64,000 nucleotides of DNA from Peptococcaceae bacterium BRH_c8a. GTDB lineage: Bacteria; Bacillota; Desulfotomaculia; Desulfotomaculales; Desulfallaceae. Location of the stretch: positions 1 through 64,000 of the forward strand of contig LADP01000025.1 in the NCBI GenBank assembly GCA_000961575.1, in the 5' to 3' direction. Under the pieces are notes generated by a model. The model was not told where the DNA came from. It made no database searches and saw only the letters and a program-made list of their open reading frames with translations. Shown here in pieces: positions 41,184-49,362 of the stretch. Within the stretch, counting starts at the first letter, position 1; each line of letters starts with the position of its first letter. The position numbers were made by a program, and so were the translations under genes.

Positions 41184-42768
41184 AGCCAATCCCCCTAAAC
41201 GCGTCGACCAGCATGGCCTGCGATTGCTTTTCAGCTTTCATAACCTCCCGCATTTCACCTTGAATACGAGCCATTTCTTTTGAATAATCGATTTCCAAAT
41301 CATGGTCGATAAACTCGATATACTTGCTTGGTGCAAGAGAATAGTTCTTTGCACGAATACTATTCTCACTGTCAAGTGTCACGGACTTGCAAAACTCCGG
41401 CACATCGGAATAAAGGCTTGTGTCTACATCCTGCCAATTGTTATAGACTTTTTTGATTTCGGCAATCTGACTGTCGGTCAAGACGGTCTTTTTCTTTTTC
41501 TTGCCCTTATCAATAACATATTCCTCAATATTACTGTCCCATCGGCGCAGATCCATAAAAAGGATTTCATTCATACGGTCACGCAGCTGTCTGCCTTTTA
41601 CAGTCCTTGCGTGTTTATTCATATTCATAATCCAAAGTGTGACGGAAATGTCCGTAGTATAGAACATGTCGCGAGGCAAAACGATAATCGCCTCGATTTT
41701 ATCGCGTTCTAAGAGTTCCTTGCGGATTTCATATTCAGCACCGCCTGCATTGAGTGCACCATTAGCAAGCAGGAAGCCGGCGATGCCGTTGGTCACATCA
41801 AGCTTCGAAAGCATATGTAAAACCCATGCATAGTTGGCATTAGCCACGGGCGGCAGTGCATATCCCTTAAAACGCGGGTCATCCGTCAGTTGATCTTCCC
41901 CGCGCCAGCCTTTCAGGTTGAACGGCGGATTTGCCATGATGTAATCCACTTTTTTATCCTGATGCAAATCCTCGGTGAAGGAGGATGCGTTTTTTTCGCC
42001 CAGATTATGAGCAATACCACGAATCGCCAGGTTCATTTTGCAAAGACGCCATGTGTCCGGATTACTTTCCTGGCCAATGATGGATACCTTCTGTCGGTTT
42101 CCATTATGCCGGTCTACAAATTTTAAGGATTGGACAAACATACCTCCTGATCCACAGCATGGATCGTATACAACTCCACTGTAAGGCTCGATTATTTCAG
42201 CAATCAGCTTAACCACGCAAGCGGGAGTATAGAACTCACCGTCTTCCTTTGTACCTGCGGCAGCATAAATCTGAAGGAAGTATTCATATACACGCCCAAT
42301 GAGATCTTCATCTTGAAAGCGTTTTTCATCTATCTGATTAATATTGTCAATCAGAGACTTAATAGATTCTTTACTTGCACCCAAGGTAGCAAACAGGTTC
42401 TGAGGCAAAGCGCCCTTCAGCGGAGGGTTGCTCTCCTCGATGTCTGCCATAGCCTTATCAATAATAACTGCGATGTCATTGGCGCTGGCGTTTTTTACGA
42501 TGTACGACCAACGAGCAGTTTCTTTGATATAGTACACGTTAACGGCATTATAAAAGGAAACCTTTTCAAGGAACGCCGGAACATCGCCGTACTGTTCTTT
42601 GATTTCGGCCCGGCGCTTCTCAAACTTATCCCCTGCAAACTTCAAAAACACCAAACCGATAACGGCATCTCTATTCTTTTCGGTGCTGCCAATTCCGCGC
42701 AGGGCGACACGACAGTTCCATAATACAGTTTCGAGGGTAATCTCTTTTGTTTTCGCTGCTTTTGCCAT
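41170..42768 (-). CDS. hsdM: type I restriction adenine methyltransferase HsdM
   Basis: 532 residues. N-terminal HsdM domain (LWNCRVALRGIG ... FLKFAGDKFE), then the N6-adenine methyltransferase core with the SAM motif DPCCGSGGMFVQS and catalytic NPPF (YIMANPPFNLKGW). GAGGAAA precedes the ATG. First gene of the operon. It marks the recognition sites chosen by HsdS. Confidence 0.95.
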   Translation of the reverse strand: MAKAAKTKEITLETVLWNCRVALRGIGSTEKNRDAVIGLVFLKFAGDKFEKRRAEIKEQYGDVPAFLEKVSFYNAVNVYYIKETARWSYIVKNASANDIAVIIDKAMADIEESNPPLKGALPQNLFATLGASKESIKSLIDNINQIDEKRFQDEDLIGRVYEYFLQIYAAAGTKEDGEFYTPACVVKLIAEIIEPYSGVVYDPCCGSGGMFVQSLKFVDRHNGNRQKVSIIGQESNPDTWRLCKMNLAIRGIAHNLGEKNASSFTEDLHQDKKVDYIMANPPFNLKGWRGEDQLTDDPRFKGYALPPVANANYAWVLHMLSKLDVTNGIAGFLLANGALNAGGAEYEIRKELLERDKIEAIIVLPRDMFYTTDISVTLWIMNMNKHARTVKGRQLRDRMNEILFMDLRRWDSNIEEYVIDKGKKKKKTVLTDSQIAEIKKVYNNWQDVDTSLYSDVPEFCKSVTLDSENSIRAKNYSLAPSKYIEFIDHDLEIDYSKEMARIQGEMREVMKAEKQSQAMLVDAFRGIGYGID

Positions 42769-42877
42769 ACTATTTCCTCATTTCTGGGACATAAGGTGCT
42801 TTAATAGCTACCACTTCCCAATATATTCTATACGCCGATGTGCCCAATAAACAGGACTCTCATTTCTGAGTTTCGGT

Positions 42878-43072
42878 TTAAGCTTTTTCCGTGTTGCGAT
42901 CGTCAGCCCCACCAGACCTAATCCAGTCATCTACTTCGGACAGTTTGAACTTACGCAATCTACCGACCTTATATGCGGGCATATTACGTTTCGCAATCCA
43001 TTGTAAAATGGTTTCTCTGCCACCAAGATACTCTTGTACTTCCTTTAAGGTTGACCATTTTTCAATGTTCGT
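42878..43072 (-). CDS. excisionase-type helix-turn-helix protein, start codon lost or non-standard
   Basis: The frame gives WSTLKEVQEYLGGRETILQW, IAKRNMPAYKVGRLRKFKLS and EVDDWIRSGG, a MerR/Xis-like DNA-binding fold often found beside type I restriction genes. The frame is closed by TAG just before ACG-AAC-ATT, and no ATG, GTG or TTG lies in frame upstream of the conserved part; GGAGG stands 20 bases out. So either the start was mutated or ATT is used. Stop at 42878-42880, 110 bases before hsdM. Confidence 0.6.
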   Translation of the reverse strand, partial: TNIEKWSTLKEVQEYLGGRETILQWIAKRNMPAYKVGRLRKFKLSEVDDWIRSGGADDRNTEKA

Positions 43073-43097
43073 CTAGCTCACGTCGTAGACCTCCATA

Positions 43098-43328
43098 CTA
43101 AACATTCATATTGTTTATCACTGTTATTGTAACGCTAAGTGTTCTCGCCGCATTCGGGAAGCAAGCGTTTCCTTCGCTGTCTTCTATTTGCCATGTGCTT
43201 TCAGATGTCCGTTCAGCACCCCGAGCATCAAACTTGGTAGTCAGCTTAACGCTTTGACCGGGTATCGTATTCGGAATATCAATGCAATAAGGGACCGCCC
43301 GAACTGGTACTTGTATGAATGTATCCTA
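43098..43328 (-). pseudogene. C-terminal fragment of an NBR1/Ig-like domain protein
   Basis: About 70 codons without a start read PNTIPGQSVKLTTKFDARGA, then STWQIEDSEGNACF and a C-terminal strand, the pattern of NBR1-type Ig-like domains (PGQSV ... W-x-L-x-D-x-x-G). An in-frame stop lies just upstream. The remainder is missing. Confidence 0.5.
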
Positions 43329-43548
43329 TAACAAGTTATTTAAGCTTCTAATTGACAAGGGCATGAAGAAAACTGAATTGCGGAAAGCCACTGGAACAAG
43401 CCTAAACACCTTGGCAAAATTATCTAATAACAATTTTGTGTCTATGGAAGTACTGGTAAGGATTTGTCGCACTCTAAATTGTGATGTTAGAGATATTGTT
43501 GAAGTCATTCAGAGTCATAATAATAGGACAGCCAATAATAAAGAATAG
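43315..43548 (+). CDS. small XRE/Cro-type helix-turn-helix regulator
   Basis: 77 residues: KLFKLLIDKGMKKTELRKAT then SLNTLAKLSNNNFVSMEVLVRICRTLNCDVRDIVEV, the compact Cro/YozG-type fold. ATG at 43315. It is divergent from the hsd operon and may control it. The start overlaps the Ig-like fragment. Confidence 0.75.
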   Translation: MNVSYNKLFKLLIDKGMKKTELRKATGTSLNTLAKLSNNNFVSMEVLVRICRTLNCDVRDIVEVIQSHNNRTANNKE

Positions 43549-43872
43549 AACAGAACACGGTAACTTTCTTCGGTAACAGTGATTTCTTGTCCATCGATTT
43601 CGATGTAACACTGGGTGATTGTCTGGTGATTTTCATTGCTTGTCTTAGATTTGCAAATACACCTCAATTAAATTTGACATAATTTTACAAATTATATTAT
43701 AGCACAATAATTTTCCCTGTAATAGTAAAAATGTATAACTTGTTGTGAATTCTTCTTAAATTTAAGTTATTTACTCAACTTTCGCACCTTTAAAATAAGC
43801 TCAATCCCTTAGTGCGTAAGGGGTTGGGAACCAATTAATATCAAGCAACCGCACTTTTCTGAAGCGAACATT
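43549..43872. other. gene-free stretch
   Basis: No gene is seen. A TTGACA with an AT-rich follow-up at 43674 could be a promoter, but nothing suitable starts after it. Confidence 0.4.
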
Positions 43873-44088
43873 TCAGAAAAGCAGGTAACTGTTCAAAAAA
43901 CGTATCAAGAATTGTTGAATTTGCTCTTCAGACAAAAGAAATTGTTTGTTTAGTGTTGAGGCAAAAAGCTCCATGATTAGAAGAACAGCTTCAGCGAAGC
44001 GAATATCCTCAATCTCATCGCAACATAGATAGAAGAGTTCACCAAGGGTTTTGGGGTCTTTTTCCTCTCTGGCACCCAGCGCCAGCAT
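43873..44088 (-). pseudogene. probable C-terminal fragment of an IS4-type transposase
   Basis: 71 residues with LGELFYLCCDEIEDIRFAEA and LLSEEQIQQFL, which I associate with the C-terminus of IS4-like DDE transposases in Firmicutes. N-terminal and catalytic parts of a similar transposase lie nearby on the opposite strand, so the IS has been rearranged. Confidence 0.4.
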
Positions 44089-44189
44089 GATATAATGGCA
44101 AAAAAGTATAAAAAGAAAGTCCGGGGCTCCTTCCCAACGCGGGGAAGCGTATCAGAACTACTGGGAAGGCTATTTACAAAAGCGCCTGA

Positions 44190-44272
44190 AGATATTTCTT
44201 TCTTCGGAATTGAATTAAAGGTTGCTAAAATAGATAACTCTCGACCTGCCCCCTTATTTAAATTAGTATCTC
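44190..44272 (+). pseudogene. C-terminal piece of a DUF4268 protein, inverted
   Basis: FFGIELKVAKIDNSRPAPLF matches the end segment of DUF4268 (PD-(D/E)XK-like) proteins. It is on the plus strand, while the N-terminal and central pieces of the same protein are on the minus strand at 44.45-45.26 kb. Confidence 0.6.
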
Positions 44273-44449
44273 AACCTTTGAACAGACTAAATCTTATTTT
44301 GAACGGTTTATCAAACAGGCAAAGGTTGGTACATTTTTGCACCAGGCGAACATCCGAAAAGAATCTGGCCTATCTCCATTGTTCCTATTCCAATTTATCT
44401 TTTCCCTTGTATTACAAGGGAAGAATCTATATCGAACACTGCAATCAGG
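44273..44449 (+). pseudogene. N-terminal piece of an IS4-type transposase
   Basis: In frame: KSYFERFIKQAKVGTFLHQA, NIRKESGLSPLFLFQFIFSL and VLQGKNLYRTLQSGR, the typical N-terminus of DDE transposases of this group. It breaks at about 44449, where minus-strand DUF4268 coding begins. Confidence 0.6.
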
Positions 44450-44752
44450 GCGATTTTCGTTTAACCAATCTAAGGCTTGTCGGTGTTCCTCTCTAAATAA
44501 AGGAGAAATCCAAATAATTATTTTCGCTTCTCTTCCGGCTGCGTAGGTAAAAAGTTGTCCGAGGTATGTATGATCTGTTGATTCCAGTTGGTTTTCAATT
44601 ATTACAATATTTCCAGAGCTTAAATCCCTTCCCACAAGGTCAACAGCAAAGCTGCCAACGGCACCTTCACTTTCTGTTATTTCTAAGTCAATAAATAGAT
44701 AACGCTCCTTCCAAAGATGCGGTATACCGATTTCTAAACAGGCCTACGTGCA
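44450..44752 (-). pseudogene. central piece of a DUF4268 protein
   Basis: Minus-strand frame: LFIDLEITESEGAVGSFAVD, GRDLSSGNIVIIENQLESTD, HTYLGQLFTYAAGREAKIII, REEHRQALDWLNENRPDC. Conserved D...E-x-Q of the nuclease-like fold is visible (VIIENQ). Both ends are cut by transposase sequence. Confidence 0.7.
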
Positions 44753-44754
44753 AC

Positions 44755-45139
44755 TGGCGGAAATTTCAACCGTAGTAAGTCGGTTGAGTTATTGTCTCGG
44801 GTACACGATCATTCAACAAATCGATTCCTTAAAGGATTTCGGATGCTGACCTTAGGTTGGTCTGATGGTGGAACCTTTCTACCCCTTGCCTTTTCTCTAC
44901 TTAGCTCTGATAAAGAGAAAAATCGTTACCAGGGGCTAAATCAAAAGATTGACAAGCGGACAGTTGGATACCGCCGTCGCAAAGAAGCTATGCAAAAATC
45001 AACGCAAACTATGTTCTCGCTTCTCGACCAGGTGAACCCTTTTCAGCTTTGTGCGAGTACCCTGCTTTTTGATAGCTGGTTTGCCTTTCCGGCCGTAATT
45101 AAACGGGTGATAACGCAATACCATTTACACGTACCGAGT
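44755..45139 (+). pseudogene. central piece of an IS4-type transposase
   Basis: Frame reads ELLSRVHDHSTNRFLKGFRM, LTLGWSDGGTFLPLAFSLLS and LLFDSWFAFPAVIKRV, with one DDE Asp in SWFAFP-type LFDSWF. Start and end are missing. Confidence 0.65.
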
Positions 45140-45258
45140 ACTTGAGCGAGTTGACCGATATTTTCTTTTAACCAAGGGGTAAAATCTCTAGCTTCGTTGG
45201 ACCATATTCTACGGGGATCTACTTCTTCTAATATCCCAAGTTCGGGTACCATGGCAAT
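45140..45258 (-). pseudogene. N-terminal piece of a DUF4268 protein
   Basis: Starts at an ATG and reads MVPELGILEEVDPRRIW, then EARDFTPWLKENIGQLAQVLG, the usual opening of DUF4268 proteins. It stops at 45140 where the transposase begins. Together with the pieces at 44450 and 44190 it makes almost a whole gene. Confidence 0.7.
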
Positions 45259-45573
45259 TCCTCCAAAAATTATAGGTGTGCCGCCAACCTCAATCCTTAT
45301 TATCATTTTAAAAAAAACAGGCGTTTTTATTCCCCTAAACTAATGCTAACATAAATCTTATTTATCAATGTTAACTTAATACTTTAAAGGCCTGGGCGTC
45401 AACCTTGTTTTTACTGTTCACGCCGTCTGCTTGACAACTTTAATTATTAATTTTCCGTAATGTTCTATCCAATGCAACCTCGAACCGGAAACTTTTAAAC
45501 TCATGTTAATATAATTCTATTCCTCCTCTTTTGTGGCTATATTATATTTACAATTATTCTAGTGAGAAAGTGT

Positions 45574-46380
45574 TTATTCTATATCAATAATATCATCAAA
45601 TTCTATGTCTATATAATATTTATCTTGTTTGCAAAAATTAACGTCTGCGGTTGGCAGTCCTTTTAGATAATTTTTTAATCGTACTGCTAATGGTTTAAAT
45701 GTTAAATATGTAAGCCCACCTGAAATAGCACCACCCACTACAGGAACTACCTTACCTACCCCCTTTGCAAAAATTTCTTTTGTCATTTTTACTCCAAGTC
45801 TCTCTGCTGTTTTCTTTACTATAGGATAAATTAGTCCTTTAGTTAATGCTTTATTAGCTAACGACTTTTCAACTTTTAAAGCAGCACTATGGGCTAATTT
45901 AGCAACAGCTGCATTAGCCGCATTTACTCCAAACATAACACCAATAAATAAAGTGAGTTGACTTTCGGTTTCATCATCAAAATCTCCATTTGAATTATAT
46001 ATTTCTTTCCAGCCATATAAATATATTAATTTCTGAAGTATCCGAACTATATGTGCAAAATACTGTGCCGTATCGGCTGGCACAGTACCTAGCATAGCGA
46101 ATCCACCTGGAATACCAGTAACTACAGAAATAGCAGTTACTTTATTTGTTTCATATTTAATACAGGAAATTGCTATTTTTTCTATTTGATCAGTCGATAT
46201 GCCTGCACTTGCAGGATTTTTTTCTATAGCCAAGTCTACGATAGGTTTATCAAAATACTTAGATAATTCTTTTCTTAAAAAATCACTTCTTTTAATTTGT
46301 ACTCCCGGAACATTCATGGCAGCTTTTAAAACCATATAAAATTTACCATCATATGATACTTCTTCAATACTATTTGCCAT
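45574..46380 (-). CDS. EcsC-family protein
   Basis: About 268 residues. Central hydrophobic helices (AISVVTGIPGGFAMLGTVPADTAQYF and VVGGAISGGLTYLTFKPLA in pieces), the PGGF...DTAQYFAHIVRI motif and a final acidic tail. EcsC proteins are membrane-associated and of poorly known role. Start at the ATG at 46380, 8 bases after GAGG; the GTG at 46389 overlaps it. It is flanked by mobile remnants. Low GC. Confidence 0.72.
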   Translation of the reverse strand: MANSIEEVSYDGKFYMVLKAAMNVPGVQIKRSDFLRKELSKYFDKPIVDLAIEKNPASAGISTDQIEKIAISCIKYETNKVTAISVVTGIPGGFAMLGTVPADTAQYFAHIVRILQKLIYLYGWKEIYNSNGDFDDETESQLTLFIGVMFGVNAANAAVAKLAHSAALKVEKSLANKALTKGLIYPIVKKTAERLGVKMTKEIFAKGVGKVVPVVGGAISGGLTYLTFKPLAVRLKNYLKGLPTADVNFCKQDKYYIDIEFDDIIDIE

Positions 46381-46495
46381 TTCGCTCACCTCTATATAGT
46401 CTTATTTTATATAGGATCATATGTTTCAAGGATAAATATCTATCTTTTTACAATATACTTATCATCTGTTCTTGGTCGCACCTTCTAGTGCTTAT

Positions 46496-47400
46496 TCATG
46501 ACAACCTCATCCTGTCCACATCCGATTGCAATCGTTCCTGATTGGGATACCCATATGGGGCCAGAGCGTTAAAGTCCTTGTGGCCGGTCATGTGGATAAT
46601 GTCCGTTTCCGGTACTTGCTGATCCAACAGGTAACGGACAAAGGTGTGCCGCAGCCGGTGCGGGTGCAAATTAAGCTTCAAGTTGACATCGTGTTTTTTA
46701 AGCATGTGCCTTACGCAGTGCGGGGTTATTGGACCGCGCTGGCCGATAAACAGGTAATCTATTTTTTTGGCCCCTTCCTTTTCCCTCTTTTCAATATAAC
46801 ATGCGAGTACCCGCCGGGCCTCCACGTTGATTGGGACGGTGCGTTCTTTATCACCCTTGCCCTTTCTGACCAACATACTACCTTTGCGGTCGGACAGAGT
46901 TATGTCCCCCAAAAGTAATTCGCATAATTCGCTCACACGCAGGCCGCTGAAAATAAGAAGGTAAACTATAGCAATATCGCGCAGGATGTACTTCGGTGGT
47001 TTCTTAAAGTTAGCATCCTTCTCAATGGCCCGGAACAGGGCCAACTGCTCCTTGCGTTCCAACCATTTTGGGGCCTGCTTTACCTTTTTAACGGTCTTGA
47101 CACGCTCTGCCGGGTTTGCCCCAAAGTAATCCTGGTCAATCGTCTATTGGCAAAACATGCGGATCAAGGACATGGCCCGGTTGATAGTGTCCGCTTTCCG
47201 GTTCTTTACGGTCTGAAGGTGGGCCTTGTAGTCCGCCAGGTCCATACTAGTGATATTCTCAAAAGCGAATTCCTTTGCCCTAGTCTGCTCCATAAGCTCG
47301 GCAAACCTTTTGATGTCGGAGATAAGATATAACCGCGCAAAGTATGGGAGCTCGTCCATTGACTAACTAAATGTTGCTCAAATTGTTTTATGTAATCCAC
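46496..47400 (-). pseudogene. XerC/D-type tyrosine recombinase, frameshifted and with an amber stop
   Basis: Frame-corrected product about 300 residues: MDYIKQFEQHLVSQWTSSHT, then after a frameshift near 47330 ISDIKRFAELMEQTRAKEFA to LIRMFCQ, TAG at 47146-47144, then TIDQDYFGANPAERVKTVKK and the catalytic half with Arg in SGLRVSELCELL, HRLRH, GHKD and a Tyr in APYGYP. All catalytic residues remain, so the inactivation is recent. A degraded second copy of its 5' end lies at 56.73-56.84 kb. Confidence 0.8.
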
Positions 47401-47703
47401 TGTTGTAGCTGTTTGCGCTACTTGGCATTAAATAAATTAATGCCAATGTCATTAAGCAACAAAGTAGTGATCACCGTCAACGGCAATGATTAATTAGATT
47501 CAGAGCCAATGCCAATGACGGTGGTTTTGTTTTTTCATTCTTCAAAACTAACCGCCATTGGCAATTACGATATTCGCCACCGACTACCCTGCTTCAAAGC
47601 TTTTGCTTGTAATCCACCCGGGGGAGATTGGAGAATCATCCCCCCGGGGTGAATTATCTATTTGATTTCGTAGAGTATTTAGCCTGTTCTGTGTTCAACG
47701 CAT
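47401..47703. other. gene-free stretch with a hairpin
   Basis: No gene is seen. Inverted repeat CACCCGGGGG ... CCCCGGGGTG at about 47617-47653, a possible terminator-like or element-end structure. AATGCCAATG words recur. Confidence 0.4.
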
Positions 47704-47892
47704 TCATAGCAAAAACCATAATCGATCTACTTTACAGACATCATCCGGCGTGAGCTGGTAAAATTTTTTAGCAAATAATTGACAGAGAGCATAGTTGCCT
47801 ACAGGCACATATTCCGGGTCTTTCAATTCCTCATCGGATGACAAATCAATGACGACGAGGCTCCCAATCCAGCCTGCTATTACACTGATCAC
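47704..47892 (-). pseudogene. possible gene remnant of unknown family
   Basis: 62 codons with reasonable composition (VVIDLSSDEELKDPEYVPVG, FAKKFYQLTPDD) and a stop, but no ribosome site. It adjoins transposition remnants. Confidence 0.25.
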
Positions 47893-47893
47893 A

Positions 47894-48245
47894 GACCATC
47901 CTCGCCTCGCCCTTGATCAGTCTGGCTCAGGAGATCAGCTCGGCAATTTTGCGAGAGATGCGTTTCGCACTCAACCAGCAAATGGATTCGGTGTCTCTAT
48001 TTTCACTCATCCTTGTTGGCCAACCGGAGTTGCGTCGGACGCTGCGTAAAAACAAATATGAAACGATAGCTCAGCGAATTCGCCTTCAGTATTATCTTAC
48101 CGGCCTAACGGTGGATGAGACGGCAGCCTATATCCGCCATTAACTGAAGGGCGCATTGATGACTGCTCCATTGTTTGCTGAAAATGCCATCCATCTAATT
48201 CATTCGGAGACGAAAGGGATTCCCCGATTAATGAACTCGTCCACA
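47894..48245 (+). pseudogene. TniB/ExeA-like AAA ATPase fragment of a transposon
   Basis: Reads MRFALNQQMDSVSLFSLILV, GQPELRRTLRKNKYETIAQR and IRLQYYLTGLTVDETAAYIRH, then TAA where CAA (Gln) is expected, then in the same frame LKGALMTAPLFAENAIHLIH and SETKGIPRLMNS. This is the back half of the ATPase that works with Mu/Tn552-type transposases. Walker A is missing. Confidence 0.7.
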
Positions 48246-48246
48246 T

Positions 48247-48345
48247 GATTGGCATGTGCGGCGGGGTTCTCCTTTTTATCCACACTTTCACCATTGATTG
48301 ACATGTGCTGTTTGTTTTATTCTCAATGATTGGCATATGTCTTTT
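48247..48345 (+). repeat. three imperfect ATTGGCATGTG repeats
   Basis: GATTGGCATGTG (about 48247), GATTGACATGTG (about 48297) and GATTGGCATATG (about 48330) follow the TniB fragment. Short repeats of this sort mark the ends of Tn7/Tn552/Mu-like elements, where the transposase binds. Confidence 0.5.
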
Positions 48346-48404
48346 TTTAACTAACGGCTAACTTCTAGTTATACTGGCGGCTTGTCGTTACACTTGCGCC
48401 ACCA

Positions 48405-48545
48405 TTGTCGGTGAAGAATACGCCGTCATATAAGATTAGAAGCAACAATCTGGTTGCCCAATTGGCAGAAGCCCAGTCAGAGAAACATCTGTCCCGCATG
48501 CTTAAAACGCTTCACCAGTGTCAGCTTCTCGTCGTGGATGGACAT
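48405..48545 (+). pseudogene. IS21 IstB-type ATPase fragment
   Basis: SNNLVAQLAEAQSEKHLSRM, then LKTLHQCQLLVVD, fits the segment of IstB before and at the Walker B (LLVIDELGY). The sequence leaves the frame right after VVD. Flanks do not show the rest. Confidence 0.55.
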
Positions 48546-48637
48546 GGCACTATTACTGAGGCAGAGTGGTCCCAAAAGTGTTGTCAGTAAGGTGATTTTT
48601 CAGGGTACCAGTCTGGTATACTTTTAGCGAATCATTT

Positions 48638-48997
48638 TCAATAAACTGCGTTAAGACTTTGTGAAGTAAATTCAACACTTATTGTAACCTTAAAACCCCT
48701 TGGAATTCCCCCATATGTGCCGGCGGGCTTTGATAGATCAAAAAAACTCGCTTCTATCATTTCAATAATTTTTTTACTAACTTGTTGATCATTCAAGTAA
48801 TTAGATATAGCTTTCTTTATAACCTCTGGGGTATCAGAATTTGCCCTAAAAAGTGCTTTACCTGAAGCCATATCATAATTACCTAGTTTTTTGTTCCCCT
48901 TCCATATCTCCACATGAGGAGTTGGACGTCCATTTGCATGATCTATCTTTCTTAAAGTAATTCGATACTTACCATAAGATTTTTCTAAAGGCCCCAC
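48638..48997 (-). CDS. hypothetical protein
   Basis: 119 residues, soluble, basic, with KYRITLRKIDHANGRPTPHV, EIWKGNKKLGNYDM and a C-terminal beta segment GIPRGFKVTISVEF. GGAGAGGATACCGTG ribosome and start region. It overlaps the end of the frame-corrected PD-(D/E)XK gene upstream by a few bases and may belong with it. Unknown family. Confidence 0.5.
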   Translation of the reverse strand: MGPLEKSYGKYRITLRKIDHANGRPTPHVEIWKGNKKLGNYDMASGKALFRANSDTPEVIKKAISNYLNDQQVSKKIIEMIEASFFDLSKPAGTYGGIPRGFKVTISVEFTSQSLNAVY

Positions 48998-49004
48998 GGT
49001 ATCC

Positions 49005-49352
49005 TCTCCTTTGCTAAAAATGAAACATAATCAAATATTTGTCCCACTACACTCCTTCTTAATTCTGAATTTCGTGCCAGTTTAACTTCAACAGCTGTTG
49101 GTTTACCATCCGAATCTATTACAATAAATCAAGGTATCCAGCATTACCAAGTGGTACTTCTCGTTGAACCAAATAAACCGGTGGCTCACTGTCGTCCATA
49201 AGGAGTTCAGGGCTTTCTGCCAATATCTGTTGTAATTCATTTTCACTATCAAAATCTTGGGGCATTAATTTTGTACTTTTTGCGGTTTGTTTATAAATAA
49301 TGGGCACTTTTAGATAACCTCCATCAACTGTTTCTATAAATAAAATAAGCAT
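49005..49352 (-). pseudogene. frameshifted PD-(D/E)XK nuclease-like protein
   Basis: First frame: ENELQQILAESPELLMDDSE ... REVPLGNAGYLDLL, then a one-base shift at about 49120, then VDSDGKPTAVEVKLARNSEL and RRSVVGQIFDYVSFLAKE. D in YLDLL and E-V-K in TAVEVKL are the nuclease core, as in NucS/DUF91-type proteins. Repairing one base restores a 115-residue protein. Confidence 0.65.
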
Positions 49353-49362
49353 ATAGACCTGC

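Noticed and set aside
47617-47653. Hairpin CACCCGGGGG / CCCCGGGGTG as a terminator
   Set aside because: No T run follows on either strand and no complete gene ends nearby; listed only as a structure.
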